Shown here one piece after another: positions 16,549 through 25,901 of a stretch of DNA of 64,000 nt. The stretch is from CAWDVK01 sp963805715. Lineage in GTDB: Bacteria > Actinomycetota > Actinomycetes > Streptosporangiales > Streptosporangiaceae. Position 1 is the stretch's first letter, and each line of letters starts with the position of its first letter. Made by a program: the position numbers and the translations under genes. The notes below the pieces were generated by a model. It saw nothing but the letters and a program-made list of their open reading frames with translations. It ran no database searches and had not been told where the DNA came from. The stretch spans positions 1 to 64,000 of the forward strand of contig CAWDVK010000018.1 in NCBI GenBank assembly GCA_963805715.1, read 5' to 3'.

Positions 16549-17715
16549 CTAGTGCTCCCACCATGGCCGGCGGGTGCGCTGATCGCCGCCGGGCTGGCCG
16601 CCGGTCACTGGCGTGGCCGGAGCGCGGCTGGCCGCCGCATGCCGTGCGTGCGCCGCCGGCGTGTCCAGGAACGGAGGCGGCTCGGTGGCCGGCACTCCGT
16701 CCTCCGCCCGCGAGCCGACCTTCGCATAGCCGAGGAAGAGTATCCCGCTGACGAGCGTGACCAGGATCCAGGCGACGTGGCCGTTGACCGGGCCCCAGTC
16801 GTTCAGGCCGTGCAGGACGGCAGCGGCGGCCAGCCCGATCCAGCCGACGGCGTACCACTTGTGCCTGCTCGTCACGGCCAGGCCGATGAAGTAGCCGGTC
16901 AGGCCGGACCAGCAGGCGTGACTGATGGGATCGGTCAGGAACCGCCACACGAAGTTCAGGATGAAGTCGAGCACGGGGCCGATCAGCACGGCGAACAGGG
17001 ACGTGGTCGCGGAGTTCCCGTTGCTGATCAGGTGATCGATTCTCGGCAGGGCGGCCTGCACCGTGACGTAGAACTGGTCGACGCCGTTGATGGTGAAGTA
17101 GCGCACCACCTCGCTGGCCCCGAACACCAGGCCGCTGACCGCGCCGAGGAACAGGTAGTCCCTGGGCGCGAGCGCGTGACGGCGCCGGTAGATCAGCGCG
17201 ACGATCACGATCGGGACCGCCTTGGCCAGCTCTTCCGGCAGGCCGATGGTGAAGATGCTGCTGAGCAGGTTGGAGTTGCTCTCATGCAGCGCGGTCTCCA
17301 GCGCCACCGCCAGCGGCACCTGGGTGATCAGCGCGATCACGATGATCAGCGCCAGCATCGTCCTGGTGACGTGCTGCGGCCGGACGATGACCCCGAGCAG
17401 CAGCAGCCAGGCGACAGCGAAGTAGGCCGCGAAGATCCACGCGACCCCGTCGAAGGTATGCGCGCCGGGACTTGCCCCGAGCACCACCAGGGCGCACGAG
17501 GGCACGCAGATCAGGGCCAGGAAGAGCAGCACCGGAAAGCTGCGCAGCGAATGGTGCCGTATCCAGTCGCCGAGCGGGAGCAGGTCGCTGGCCGACGGCA
17601 TCCCGGAGTGCGGGCTGGCCGGGGCAGCCGAGGCCGGCCCTGGTGAAGCCGGCCGGGCGGGCGTGCCCGGCGGCCGCTGCGGGCCTGGCGGCCCGGCTGG
17701 ATACTGAGGCGTCAT
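16549..17715 (-). CDS. PrsW-family intramembrane metalloprotease
   Basis: 388 residues. A Pro/Ala-rich cytosolic N-terminus (1-55) is followed by about eight membrane segments. PrsW motifs are visible: GLPEELAKAVPI (E-E-x-x-K; metal ligands), FGASEVVRYF (G-A-S-E), and HACWSGLTGYFIG and LHGLNDW (His ligands). PrsW proteases cut anti-sigma factors in other bacteria (known in Bacillus), or act in lipid-linked processes. A C-terminal 50-residue hydrophilic tail ends in WWEH. The gene is single, with its own leader (17716-17912 region). The target is unknown; the broken anti-sigma at 4125 is too far away to imply pairing. Confidence 0.85.
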   Translation of the reverse strand: MTPQYPAGPPGPQRPPGTPARPASPGPASAAPASPHSGMPSASDLLPLGDWIRHHSLRSFPVLLFLALICVPSCALVVLGASPGAHTFDGVAWIFAAYFAVAWLLLLGVIVRPQHVTRTMLALIIVIALITQVPLAVALETALHESNSNLLSSIFTIGLPEELAKAVPIVIVALIYRRRHALAPRDYLFLGAVSGLVFGASEVVRYFTINGVDQFYVTVQAALPRIDHLISNGNSATTSLFAVLIGPVLDFILNFVWRFLTDPISHACWSGLTGYFIGLAVTSRHKWYAVGWIGLAAAAVLHGLNDWGPVNGHVAWILVTLVSGILFLGYAKVGSRAEDGVPATEPPPFLDTPAAHARHAAASRAPATPVTGGQPGGDQRTRRPWWEH

Positions 17716-17912
17716 CGCTGTCTGCCCTCCCCCGCAGGCACCGGGTCATCATCCGGCGGATCGCTACCTGTCCACCTTGCCACCGGTGTGCCGGGCGGGT
17801 CCGCCCGCCCCGGCCGCTGCCCTAACCAGCCGTTCCTTCTCGATCCGCGGAAAGCTGCTCCATACTAAGAACAACAGGCCCATTGCCCGTTCCGCCGAAA
17901 GGAGCGTATGGG

Positions 17913-19967
17913 TTGGCATCCGTCACGGCTGCCGAGATTTCCGCGCTCCTGGCGAATGCGTCGGCACGGACGATCATCCTCGGTCTCGACAAAACCGGCC
18001 GCGTGCTGCAGCACGATCGGGGTGCCTCCGACCTGCTCACTGGCGAGCCTGACGCACTGCTCGGATCAGATCTCGGCGCGCTGATCCACGGGCCGGACGG
18101 GGCAGCCGCGCTGCTGGGCCTGATCGACGGCGCCTGCTCCGATCGCGAGGCGACAACCGTCCTGAAGGTGCGCACCGCGCGCGGACTCGCCGCTGATGCC
18201 GTGGTCACGGTCCAGCCCATCCGCTCTGCTGCGCCGGACCTGGTGGCGCAGGTCATCCTGCGCATCCCGCCGGCGCTCGAGGAGCGGTTCCTCGATCCGG
18301 CGGTGATGCGCCGGGCACTGCTGGACAGCCCGTTCCGGCGAATTGGCAGCACGCTCGACATCGACCAGATGGCACCGGAGCTGATTAACGTCCTCGTTCC
18401 GCATTTCTGCAATGCGGCCGGCCTGGTCGTGCTGGAGAGCCTGGTCGGCGACGACGAGTTCCCAGCCGGGCCGCCGGACGGCTCGCACCTGGTCCGGCGG
18501 CTTGCCGTCGGGCACGACGACAACGACCCGGGCTGGGACGCGGCCTTCCCGACCGGCGAGATCCTGCACTACCCGCCGGGCACTCCCTACACCAGGTGCA
18601 TGGACACCGGCCAGCCGGTCCGCGAGGTGGTGGCCGCCGATGACGCCTACGGGATGGCCGGAGCCTGGCAGCGGCGGCCGGTCGCGGAACTGCTGGCCGG
18701 GGTCTCGCTGCTGCTGCTCCCGCTGATCGCCCGCGATACCCTGCTCGGCTTCTTCGTCTGCGTGCGGCGGGTCGGCTACCGCCGTTTCGACGCCTACGAC
18801 ACCGAGATCGGAATGGAGTTCGCGTCCCGGGCGGCCATTTTCATGGACAGTGCGCAGCGCTACAGCCGCGAGCGGGCCACCGCCCTGACCCTGCAGCGCA
18901 GCATGCTGCCCACCGGGCTGTCGGCGCCTTCCTCGGTCGAGGTACGGCATCGCTACCTGCCCGGCAGCACGCTCATCGAGGTCGGCGGCGACTGGTACGA
19001 GTCGATCGCGCTGCCGGGCGGCCGGGTCGCGCTCGTGGTCGGCGACGTGGCCGGGCACGGCGTGCGGGCCGCGGTCACGATGGGCCGGCTCCGCACCGCC
19101 ATTCACACCCTCGCCATGCTCGAGCTGCCGCCGGCCGAGACCCTGCAACAGCTCGATGAGCTCATGCAGGAACTCGGTGCCCGCGAGCCGCACTTCGCCA
19201 CCTGCGTGTACGCGGTGTATGACGCGGTGACCGGGAAATGCGAGCTCGCCTCGGCCGGCCATCTGCCGCCGCTGCTGGCCCGGCCCGACGGCCCGAGCGA
19301 GTTCCTGGACATCTCGCCGGCCCCGCCGCTCGGCATCGGCACCGGCCCGATCCAGAGCCGCAGCGTGGACATCGAGGACGGCAGCCTGCTGGTGCTGTAT
19401 ACCGATGGCCTGGTCGAGCGGCGGGACCGGGACATCGACGAGGGCCTGGAGATCCTGCGCCAGACCCTCGGGCCCGGCTCGGCCGGGCGGCCGCTGGAGG
19501 ATCTGTGCAAGGCGACGCTGGCGGGCGTGTACGGCGACGCCGAGCGTGATGACATCGCCGTGCTGATCGCCCGGCTGCGGCGGATCCCGGCTGATCATCA
19601 TGTCTCGTGGAAGCTGCCGGCCCAGCTGACCTCGGCTGGCCGGGCCAGGCTGCTGATCCGCAAGCCGCTCCGCCGCTGGGGCCTGGCCGAGCTGATCCCG
19701 GTCACCGAGCTGCTGGTCTCGGAGCTGGTCACCAACGCCGTCCGGTACGCGCATGGGAAGATCGCGCTCCGGCTGATCCTGGAGGGCGGCCTGTTCTGCG
19801 AGGTGGTCGATGACTCGGCGGCGCTGCCGAGGCTGCGCCACCCCGATGATCAGGATGAGCGCGGGCGCGGCCTGCAGGTCGTCAGCCAGCTGGCCCAGCG
19901 CTGGGGCGCGCGCCGGGCCTCCTCCGGCAAGGTCGTCTGGTTCGAGCTGCCGCTGCCGCACTCCTGA
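17913..19967 (+). CDS. SpoIIE-type PP2C phosphatase with PAS/GAF sensor and anti-sigma-like ATPase domain
   Basis: 684 residues. A PAS-like N-terminus (ILGLDKTGRVLQHDRGASDLLTGEPDALLG) precedes a GAF-like domain (about 140-320) ending EFASRAAIFMDSAQRYSRERATALTLQRSMLP. The PP2C core has GGDWYESIALPGG, VVGDVAGHGVRAA, LYTDGLVERR and DDIAVLIARL, which carry the metal-binding Asp residues. The last 120 residues are a HATPase_c domain (LLVSELVTNAVRYAHG; ERGRGLQVVSQLAQRWG). Such proteins switch anti-anti-sigma partners by dephosphorylation. TTG 17913 is preferred because AAAGGAG lies eight bases before it. Confidence 0.9.
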   Translation: MASVTAAEISALLANASARTIILGLDKTGRVLQHDRGASDLLTGEPDALLGSDLGALIHGPDGAAALLGLIDGACSDREATTVLKVRTARGLAADAVVTVQPIRSAAPDLVAQVILRIPPALEERFLDPAVMRRALLDSPFRRIGSTLDIDQMAPELINVLVPHFCNAAGLVVLESLVGDDEFPAGPPDGSHLVRRLAVGHDDNDPGWDAAFPTGEILHYPPGTPYTRCMDTGQPVREVVAADDAYGMAGAWQRRPVAELLAGVSLLLLPLIARDTLLGFFVCVRRVGYRRFDAYDTEIGMEFASRAAIFMDSAQRYSRERATALTLQRSMLPTGLSAPSSVEVRHRYLPGSTLIEVGGDWYESIALPGGRVALVVGDVAGHGVRAAVTMGRLRTAIHTLAMLELPPAETLQQLDELMQELGAREPHFATCVYAVYDAVTGKCELASAGHLPPLLARPDGPSEFLDISPAPPLGIGTGPIQSRSVDIEDGSLLVLYTDGLVERRDRDIDEGLEILRQTLGPGSAGRPLEDLCKATLAGVYGDAERDDIAVLIARLRRIPADHHVSWKLPAQLTSAGRARLLIRKPLRRWGLAELIPVTELLVSELVTNAVRYAHGKIALRLILEGGLFCEVVDDSAALPRLRHPDDQDERGRGLQVVSQLAQRWGARRASSGKVVWFELPLPHS

Positions 19968-19976
19968 GCAGGCCGG

Positions 19977-20001
19977 CCCTGGCCGGCCCGGCCGGCCAGG
20001 G
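19977..20001. terminator. Bidirectional hairpin between convergent genes
   Basis: CCCTGGCCGG (19977-19986) and CCGGCCAGGG (19992-20001) form a perfect 10-bp stem with a 5-base loop. It lies between the phosphatase stop at 19967 and the stop of the minus-strand gene at 20012, so it can serve both. Confidence 0.75.
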
Positions 20002-20011
20002 GCTGATGCGG

Positions 20012-21829
20012 CTACCCGGCGATCGCCCGCCAGTTCGCTGCCGACGGGTGGCCATGGCCGGTCGGCCCTTCGCCGAAGGCCAGCAGGACGTTGCCGGTGA
20101 TCCGCTGGATGAGCATGGCGGCGCAGGTGGCGGCGGCCGGGCAGCCGTCTCGGTCGCCGGTCAGCGCCGGTATCCAGTTGTTGGTTCCGGTATCCAGCAC
20201 CCCGGCCCCCGATGACGGGTCGGTGTAATAGGTCATGTCCGACGAGAACGTGCCGAGGGCGCTCTGCCCCAGGCTGGCCGGGATCGGCGAGCGGGACAGC
20301 ACCTGCAGGTCGGACGGGTGGGCGTTGGCCGGGTAGAAGCTGTCGACGTCGGAGGCGATCACGCCGGGGATGGCCGAGCCGTCATGCAGGCCGGTGCCGC
20401 GGAAGATCCACGCGGACGCGTCCGCGACGACCAGGGAGGCATGCAGCCCCGGTTCCAGGAAGCCGGCGTAGGTCTCGCCCACGAAGTCATACTCCGGCCA
20501 GTTCGCCGGCGCCGAGCTCCAGGTGTTGCCGGTGACCTCCAGCGGATTGCCCTTGCCGTCCAGCGGGTCAGCCGCCGAGTCGCGGTAGTCGATCTCGACC
20601 CGGTCCGGCCCGAGCGGGGAGGCCGCCATCCGGACGTGCCGCAGGATCGGGCTCGCCGCGAAGAACACGATGTTGACGCCGTCGTCGTGCGCGGTCACGG
20701 CCGCCTGGCGCTCAGTCAGCGACCAGCATTCGTCGTGGCCCAGCGAGAGCACGGCCCGGTGCCGGAGCAGGATGGCGGGATGCTGCTCGACGGTGATGTC
20801 GGTGGCGTAGCTGACATCGAGGCCGTGCTCCTCGGCGAAGTAGACCAGCGGGTACTCGAGGGTGAGGAAGTTGCCTGACCCCTGCTCCGCGCCGTAGGGC
20901 CGGTCGAAGGAGACCATCCGGGCCCGCGAGCACAGCGGGTAGACGTCCGGCGGGCAGCTGCCCAGTCCCTGGTAGAAGTCATATCCGCCGTAGGGGTTCC
21001 ATGCCTGCCAGGTATAGACGTCGTTCTTGACCAGGTAGGCCGACGTGCTGGCCGGGTCCCAGACCGTCAGCGGCACGTAGCTCTGCTGGCCGCCGCTGCC
21101 CACGAGCTTGATCAGGTAGTCGCCCTGGACGAACGCGGGCGAGACCGCGAAGGTCAGCGACGCCGTCCAGTTGTCGCAGCTCACCATGTTGACGCCGGCC
21201 CGGACCGGGCACGGCGGCTGGACCCGGCCTCGCAGCGCCGCTGACTGCCAGACCAGCCGCGCTCCGGTGCCCTGGTAGTAGCCCATCCGGAAGGCCTCGG
21301 CGCGGAACGTCGGCGCCGCGGTGCTGACGTAGAGGGTGACGTGCTGGCCGGCCGCCGCGTCGGTGCGGCTGGCGAAGCCGGCGATGCCGCCGCCGGCCCC
21401 CGAGATCCGCCAGGCGGTCGTCCCCGGCCGCTTGTTCTCCTCGATCACCCAGCGGGCCTCGACACCGTAGCGGCCGGGAAAGGCAGCCGGGCCGCTGGCC
21501 CGCGGCGAGCCGGCCATCGGCCGGGCTGAGCTGGCCCCGCGGGCCGTGCTGCCCGGGCCGCCGCGGGCGACGGCGAGGACGACACCGACCGCCGCGGCCA
21601 CGATGACCAGGCCGACCAGCACCGCCAGCAAGGTCCGCAGCCGGAACTGGCCGGGCCAGGCGCGGGCATGCGAGCTGTTGATGGCGAGCCTCCTGCCCCT
21701 CCGCCTGACGGCCGTCAGCAGCGCCGGCCAGGGCGGAATCCCCCGTGCGCCGCCCGAGCGCTGCTCACGGCGGCCGCTGCACTCTTCCGAGCTGCCATTC
21801 TGCCCGAGCCGGCGGACCGCCGCGGGCAC
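20012..21829 (-). CDS. Membrane-anchored protein with N,N-dimethylformamidase large-subunit-like domain
   Basis: 605 residues from GTG 21829 (GGAG seven bases before it). After about 60 basic residues there is one transmembrane segment (LLAVLVGLVIVAAAVGVVLAVA), so most of the protein is extracytoplasmic. Features of the dimethylformamidase beta-subunit-like domain are YGVEARWVIEENKRPGTTAWRI, TFRAEAFRMGYYQGTGARLV, NWTASLTFAV, DFYQGLGS, YATDITVEQHPAILLRHRAVLSLGHDECWS and VNIVFFAAS. The enzyme class hydrolyses formamides; a substrate for this exported version is unknown. The start lies far from the helix and remains uncertain. Confidence 0.75.
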   Translation of the reverse strand: MPAAVRRLGQNGSSEECSGRREQRSGGARGIPPWPALLTAVRRRGRRLAINSSHARAWPGQFRLRTLLAVLVGLVIVAAAVGVVLAVARGGPGSTARGASSARPMAGSPRASGPAAFPGRYGVEARWVIEENKRPGTTAWRISGAGGGIAGFASRTDAAAGQHVTLYVSTAAPTFRAEAFRMGYYQGTGARLVWQSAALRGRVQPPCPVRAGVNMVSCDNWTASLTFAVSPAFVQGDYLIKLVGSGGQQSYVPLTVWDPASTSAYLVKNDVYTWQAWNPYGGYDFYQGLGSCPPDVYPLCSRARMVSFDRPYGAEQGSGNFLTLEYPLVYFAEEHGLDVSYATDITVEQHPAILLRHRAVLSLGHDECWSLTERQAAVTAHDDGVNIVFFAASPILRHVRMAASPLGPDRVEIDYRDSAADPLDGKGNPLEVTGNTWSSAPANWPEYDFVGETYAGFLEPGLHASLVVADASAWIFRGTGLHDGSAIPGVIASDVDSFYPANAHPSDLQVLSRSPIPASLGQSALGTFSSDMTYYTDPSSGAGVLDTGTNNWIPALTGDRDGCPAAATCAAMLIQRITGNVLLAFGEGPTGHGHPSAANWRAIAG

Positions 21830-21832
21830 AGC

Positions 21833-21864
21833 GCCGCTCCGGAGCGAAGAAACTCCGGAGCGGC
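21833..21864 (-). terminator. 12-bp hairpin, terminator and/or Shine-Dalgarno-sequestering element
   Basis: GCCGCTCCGGAG (21833-21844) pairs perfectly with CTCCGGAGCGGC (21853-21864) across an 8-base loop. It follows the ABC ATPase stop by 26 bases. On the minus strand its second arm contains GGAG, seven bases before the GTG start of the downstream gene, so the stem could also hide that ribosome binding site. Confidence 0.65.
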
Positions 21865-21890
21865 ATGACGGTGTCGTCGCAGGAGCGAGG

Positions 21891-22622
21891 CTAGGGCGCG
21901 GCGGGTACCGGGCCCTCCTGCGGCGAGCCGCCCGCCCGGTTGCGCCGGGTGTCCTGCCTGATCGTCAGCTTGCCGCCCCGCATCACGCCGAGGCGCTCGG
22001 CCCGCCGGGCCACCGTGCTGTCATGCGTGACCAGCACCATGGTCAGCCCGAGATCGCGCCACAGCTTCTCCAGCAGGTTGATGATCTCGTCCCTGGTGTC
22101 CTCGTCCAGGTTGCCGGTCGGCTCGTCAGCCAGCAGCACCTTCGGCTCCTTGACCAGCGCCCTGGCGATGGCGACGCGCTGCTGCTGGCCGCCGGACAGC
22201 TCCGAGGGCAGGTGCTTCAGCCGGTCACCGAGGCCGAGGTCCTCCAGCGCCCTGGCCGCGCGCTCGCGCCGCTCGGCGGCGCCGATGCGCAGCGGCACCA
22301 GGGCGACTTCCACGTTCTCCTGCGCGTTCAGCGTCGGAATCAGGTTGAACGTCTGGAAGATGAAGCCGATCGACGAGGCGCGCAGGTTGGTCACCTGGCC
22401 CTCGCGCAGCTCCGTCAGCTCATGGCCATCGAACTCGATGGAGCCGGCGGTGGGCCGGTCCAGGCCGCCGAGCATCTGCAGCAGGGTGCTCTTGCCGTGC
22501 CCGGTCGGGCCCTGGATCGCGAGCCATTCCCCGTCCTCGATCACCAGGTCGACGCCCTGCAGCGCGTGCACGACGCTGTGACCCTTCTGGTAGTCCTTCG
22601 TCACGCCCGTCAGCTTGTACAT
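21891..22622 (-). CDS. MacB/LolD-type ABC transporter ATPase
   Basis: 243 residues from ATG 22622 (GGAGGG eight bases upstream). Walker A GPTGHGKST, Q-loop FIFQTFNLIPTL, signature LSGGQQQRVAIARAL, Walker B KVLLADEPTGNLD and the H-loop VLVTHDSTVA are all present, so it should be active. The family powers FtsX-type permeases that export peptides or lipoproteins or act mechanically on cell-envelope partners. It lies 55 bases after the permease gene, on the same strand, forming a two-gene operon that ends at the hairpin 21833-21864. Confidence 0.92.
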   Translation of the reverse strand: MYKLTGVTKDYQKGHSVVHALQGVDLVIEDGEWLAIQGPTGHGKSTLLQMLGGLDRPTAGSIEFDGHELTELREGQVTNLRASSIGFIFQTFNLIPTLNAQENVEVALVPLRIGAAERRERAARALEDLGLGDRLKHLPSELSGGQQQRVAIARALVKEPKVLLADEPTGNLDEDTRDEIINLLEKLWRDLGLTMVLVTHDSTVARRAERLGVMRGGKLTIRQDTRRNRAGGSPQEGPVPAAP

Positions 22623-22677
22623 CAGTGCCCTCCGTGGATGCCCGCAGTGCCCGCCTGGTCGCCCGGCCCGCACCCGC

Positions 22678-24153
22678 TCACTCGACCCTCGCCATGGCCG
22701 CGGCCGGGCGCAGCCGTGCCGCCCGCCAGCCGCCGAAGATGCCCGCGATCAGGCCGCCGGCGATGGCCAGCAGCACCGCTGCCACGATCACGCCGATGGT
22801 GACTGACGCGTCCAGGTGCACGGTAACGGTATGGCTCGCGGTAGCCGCAGTGCGGAAGCCGCCAGGACGGCCGCTGCCGCCGAACCCGCCGCCGAACCCG
22901 CCGCCACCGGTGAACGTGCGGGCGCCGCCCGGAGTCGCGCTGCCGGTGGTCTGGCCGACCGAGGCAGTCAGCGGGCGGGAGAAGTGCGTGACCGCGGTCG
23001 CGCCGAGGTAGCCGAGCCCGACGCCGACGATGCCGCCGGCGATGCCGATCACGATGGCCTCGCCCATGACCTGCCGGATCACCCGGCGGCTGCGCCAGCC
23101 CAGCGCCTTCAGCGTGCCGAACTCCCGGACCCGGCGGGAGACCGCCGACATGGTGAGCAGGATGGCCAGCAGGAACGCCGCCGCGAGTACCGCGATGGCC
23201 AGCCAGCGGCCCAGGTTGTTGGCCAGGCTCGACGTGCTCGCCAGCGAGCCGGTCACGTCGCTGGCCAGGTTGCTGGAGTTGGTCACCGTGGCCTTGGGCA
23301 TCAGCGCGGAGATCTCCTTGGAGACGCCGCTGATGCTCGACGCGCTGTCGGCGGCCACGTAGATCGTGTTCACGTCGTTCTTCATGCTGGCCAGTGCCTG
23401 CGCGCGGGCCAGCGGGATGTAGACGTCGGAGGAGTTGTCCCCGGCCGGGACGGTGACGATCCCGACGATCTTGAACGGGGTCTTGGCGATGGTGACCGTG
23501 GAGCCGGCCGTCAGCTTGTTCTGCGTCGCGTAGTCGGCGTCCACGATGGCCACGTTGGATGTCGCGTCAGCCGAGCTGAAGGTCCGGCCGCTGGACAGCT
23601 TGCCGGAGCTGAGCGGCCCGAGCGCGCCGTGCGCGATGTCCACGCCGTCCACGGTGAAGGAGGTCGGCGTGAACGACCCGCTGAACCCGCCGCCGCCGAA
23701 CCCGCCGCCGAAGCCACCGCCGCCGCTGGAGTTGATGGCCGGGATCTTCCCGGTGATCTTGGTGTCGGTGAGGGTCAGGCCGCCGGCGGCGGCCGCGACA
23801 TTGTGCAGGCTGGCCACTGTGCTGACGGACGAGTCGCCGATCGTGCCGAGCCCGAAGTTGCGCAGCGTGTCGATGTCGATGGTGGTGCCCGCGGCCGGCC
23901 GCGTCCTGGTGCCGGTCGAGCCGCGGAACCCGAACGCCCCCGGCCCGGCGCCCGCGGTCGGCGCCTGGGTCACGGTGATGTCGGTGCCGACGCCATACAG
24001 CGAGTGCAGCACGTCACCCTGGGCATTCTTGACCCCGGTGGACAGGGCGGTGACCGTGATCACCAGCCCGATCCCGACCGCCAGGCCCAGCGCGATCAGG
24101 CTGGCCTGGCGCATCCGGCGGCGCAGTTCGCGCCGCAGGTAGGTGAAGAACAT
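22678..24153 (-). CDS. MacB/FtsX-type ABC transporter permease with Gly-rich loops
   Basis: 491 residues. An N-terminal transmembrane helix (ASLIALGLAVGIGLVITVTAL) is followed by a large extracytoplasmic MacB-type domain (about 45-320). The C-terminal FtsX domain has three helices (LAIAVLAAAFLLAILLTMSAVSRR; VMGEAIVIGIAGGIVGVGLGYLG; VTIGVIVAAVLLAIAGGLIAG). Two Gly/Phe-rich insertions are unusual: GGGGFGGGFGGGGFSGSF in the N-terminal domain and GGGGFGGGFGGSGRPGGF between helices 2 and 3. Both face outside by topology. The start ATG 24153 has AGGAG five bases upstream. The substrate is not evident. Confidence 0.9.
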   Translation of the reverse strand: MFFTYLRRELRRRMRQASLIALGLAVGIGLVITVTALSTGVKNAQGDVLHSLYGVGTDITVTQAPTAGAGPGAFGFRGSTGTRTRPAAGTTIDIDTLRNFGLGTIGDSSVSTVASLHNVAAAAGGLTLTDTKITGKIPAINSSGGGGFGGGFGGGGFSGSFTPTSFTVDGVDIAHGALGPLSSGKLSSGRTFSSADATSNVAIVDADYATQNKLTAGSTVTIAKTPFKIVGIVTVPAGDNSSDVYIPLARAQALASMKNDVNTIYVAADSASSISGVSKEISALMPKATVTNSSNLASDVTGSLASTSSLANNLGRWLAIAVLAAAFLLAILLTMSAVSRRVREFGTLKALGWRSRRVIRQVMGEAIVIGIAGGIVGVGLGYLGATAVTHFSRPLTASVGQTTGSATPGGARTFTGGGGFGGGFGGSGRPGGFRTAATASHTVTVHLDASVTIGVIVAAVLLAIAGGLIAGIFGGWRAARLRPAAAMARVE

Positions 24154-24339
24154 GTGAGCTCCTGGAGAAAGCCGACGGTCCCGCTCAGCTGCGACAGAAT
24201 CCGTCGGCGCCGCATGTCACGCCGGGCGCAGCGACCCTGCGCCGCTTCGAATGATGGCCGCCGATCCTGAACGGGCGCTGAAGGCGGTCTGCGAGCTTGC
24301 CGGTTACGCCAGGGCGCGGGCCCGGCCTGCGGCGCTCTC

Positions 24340-25881
24340 CTAGCTGGCCGGGGTGCGCACGTACAGCCGGAGCCAGATGTCGGACGTGCGCCAGGTGCGC
24401 GCCAGGTGCAGGGGCAGCCCGGCCAGCAGGGCGTGCTGCGCGGACAGGTGGTTTATGTCCACGATCCAGAGCCGGCTGACCCGGCTCAGCCGCTGCCGGA
24501 GCACCGCCAGCGAGACGTCCGTCCCGGCCAGCGTGCCGGACGGGACCGGCTGCTGGCGCAGCTCGATGTTGGGCAGCTTCCACAGCCCGCTGGGGTAGGC
24601 GTACTTGAAGGACTGGGCGTTCGGATTGGGATAGAACACCACGTCACCGGGCCTGCTGGCGGCGGCCACGATCCGGTCCGCCTGCCGGATGTCATCGCCG
24701 TGCCCGGCCGGGCCGCGGATGGCGACCTGATCGCTGAGCCCGAGCAGGGCGATGAGGACGAGCGCTAGCGCGGCGACTGCCCGGCCGACAGCCCTCTGGC
24801 CGATGGCCGCCAGGCCGGCCCCGCCGAGCAGCGCCGCGGCGGGCGCGCAGAACAGGATGTAGCGGAACGTGTACATGGGCGTGAGCTCAGATCCGGCCAG
24901 CAGCAGGCCCGGCGGCAGCAGCAGCCAGGGCACGCACAGGGCGGGCAGCATCCCGAGCCAGCCGGAGCGCAGCCGGGCCGGCGCCGTGGCGGCCGTCACG
25001 GCGATCCCCGCGGCGATGACAGCCAGCACGGCCAGCACCATCAGCGGCGGCCCGATCAGCCGCTCGACGCTGACCAGCCCGGTCTCGCCCGGTGTTTTCA
25101 GCCAGCTGACCTGGCCCCGCTGGCGGTAGCCCGCCGCCAGCAGCGGGCTGGCCAGGATGACTCCCGCGGCTGCGGCCTTCAGCCAGGAAAATGCCAGCCT
25201 GCGCCGCGCGCTGCCCTCTTTTTCCCGCAGAACGCAGACCAGCACCGTGACCGCGTGCGCCGGCACGAGCAGCAGCGCGAAAATGTTGAGGATCCCGAGC
25301 AGCGCGATGCTGGCTCCGTAGCCAGCCCACCACCAGCCGGCCGCGACCGCGCCCGCCGCCCGGACCAGCAGGTAGCTGGCGATCACGGCCATCATCGTCA
25401 CCAGGGCATACGACCGCGCATCCTGGCCGTAGAACGACACGTCCGGAAGCACGGCGAACAGCAGCCCGGCGGCCAGGCCGGCCAACGGCGAGACCATCCG
25501 GCGGCCGAGCGCGGCCACGAGGCCCGCGGCCACGGCCATCGCGATCGCTGACGGCAGTCGCATCGCGAGCTCGCCGGTCCCGAGCGTGCGGGCAATGACC
25601 CAGGCCAGCACGTAGTAGGCGCCGTGGACCGCGTCGACGTTGCCCAGCATGCGGATGAGATCACCGAGCGGGCGCCGGACCGCAGCCAGCGTCGCCGCCT
25701 CATCCCGCCAGTAGGACGGCGTCGTGATGCCGACCACCAGGACGCAGAAGGTGACCACCGGCGGCAGCGCCCGCATCCACAGCGGGCCGGGGTCGAACGG
25801 CGGCCCGGACGGCCGCGCGCCAGCTCCGGCGCCGGCCGCGCCTGCCTGCGCGAGCACGGCCGGGCCACGGCGCGCCGTCAT
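24340..25881 (-). CDS. GT39-type (ArnT/PMT-like) membrane glycosyltransferase
   Basis: 513 residues with about eleven predicted transmembrane helices. The first periplasmic loop carries TPSYWRDEAATLAAVRRP, with the Asp-Glu pair that is the catalytic mark of GT-C enzymes of the PMT/ArnT type, which use polyprenyl-phosphate sugars. The C-terminal extracellular tail (about 400-513: DVVFYPNPNAQSFKYAYPSGLWKLPNIELRQQPV) is typical of actinobacterial homologues. It follows hpnH by 62 bases on the same strand, but a 14-bp hairpin stands between them, so it may be transcribed separately. A role in modifying hopanoids or envelope polymers is only inference from position. Confidence 0.8.
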   Translation of the reverse strand: MTARRGPAVLAQAGAAGAGAGARPSGPPFDPGPLWMRALPPVVTFCVLVVGITTPSYWRDEAATLAAVRRPLGDLIRMLGNVDAVHGAYYVLAWVIARTLGTGELAMRLPSAIAMAVAAGLVAALGRRMVSPLAGLAAGLLFAVLPDVSFYGQDARSYALVTMMAVIASYLLVRAAGAVAAGWWWAGYGASIALLGILNIFALLLVPAHAVTVLVCVLREKEGSARRRLAFSWLKAAAAGVILASPLLAAGYRQRGQVSWLKTPGETGLVSVERLIGPPLMVLAVLAVIAAGIAVTAATAPARLRSGWLGMLPALCVPWLLLPPGLLLAGSELTPMYTFRYILFCAPAAALLGGAGLAAIGQRAVGRAVAALALVLIALLGLSDQVAIRGPAGHGDDIRQADRIVAAASRPGDVVFYPNPNAQSFKYAYPSGLWKLPNIELRQQPVPSGTLAGTDVSLAVLRQRLSRVSRLWIVDINHLSAQHALLAGLPLHLARTWRTSDIWLRLYVRTPAS

Positions 25882-25901
25882 CGCTGGGCCTCCTGCGGGT
25901 A

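Noticed and set aside
18066..19961. 631-residue minus-strand frame opposite the SpoIIE phosphatase
   Set aside because: Arises from third-position GC bias of the true gene; contains no recognisable protein family.
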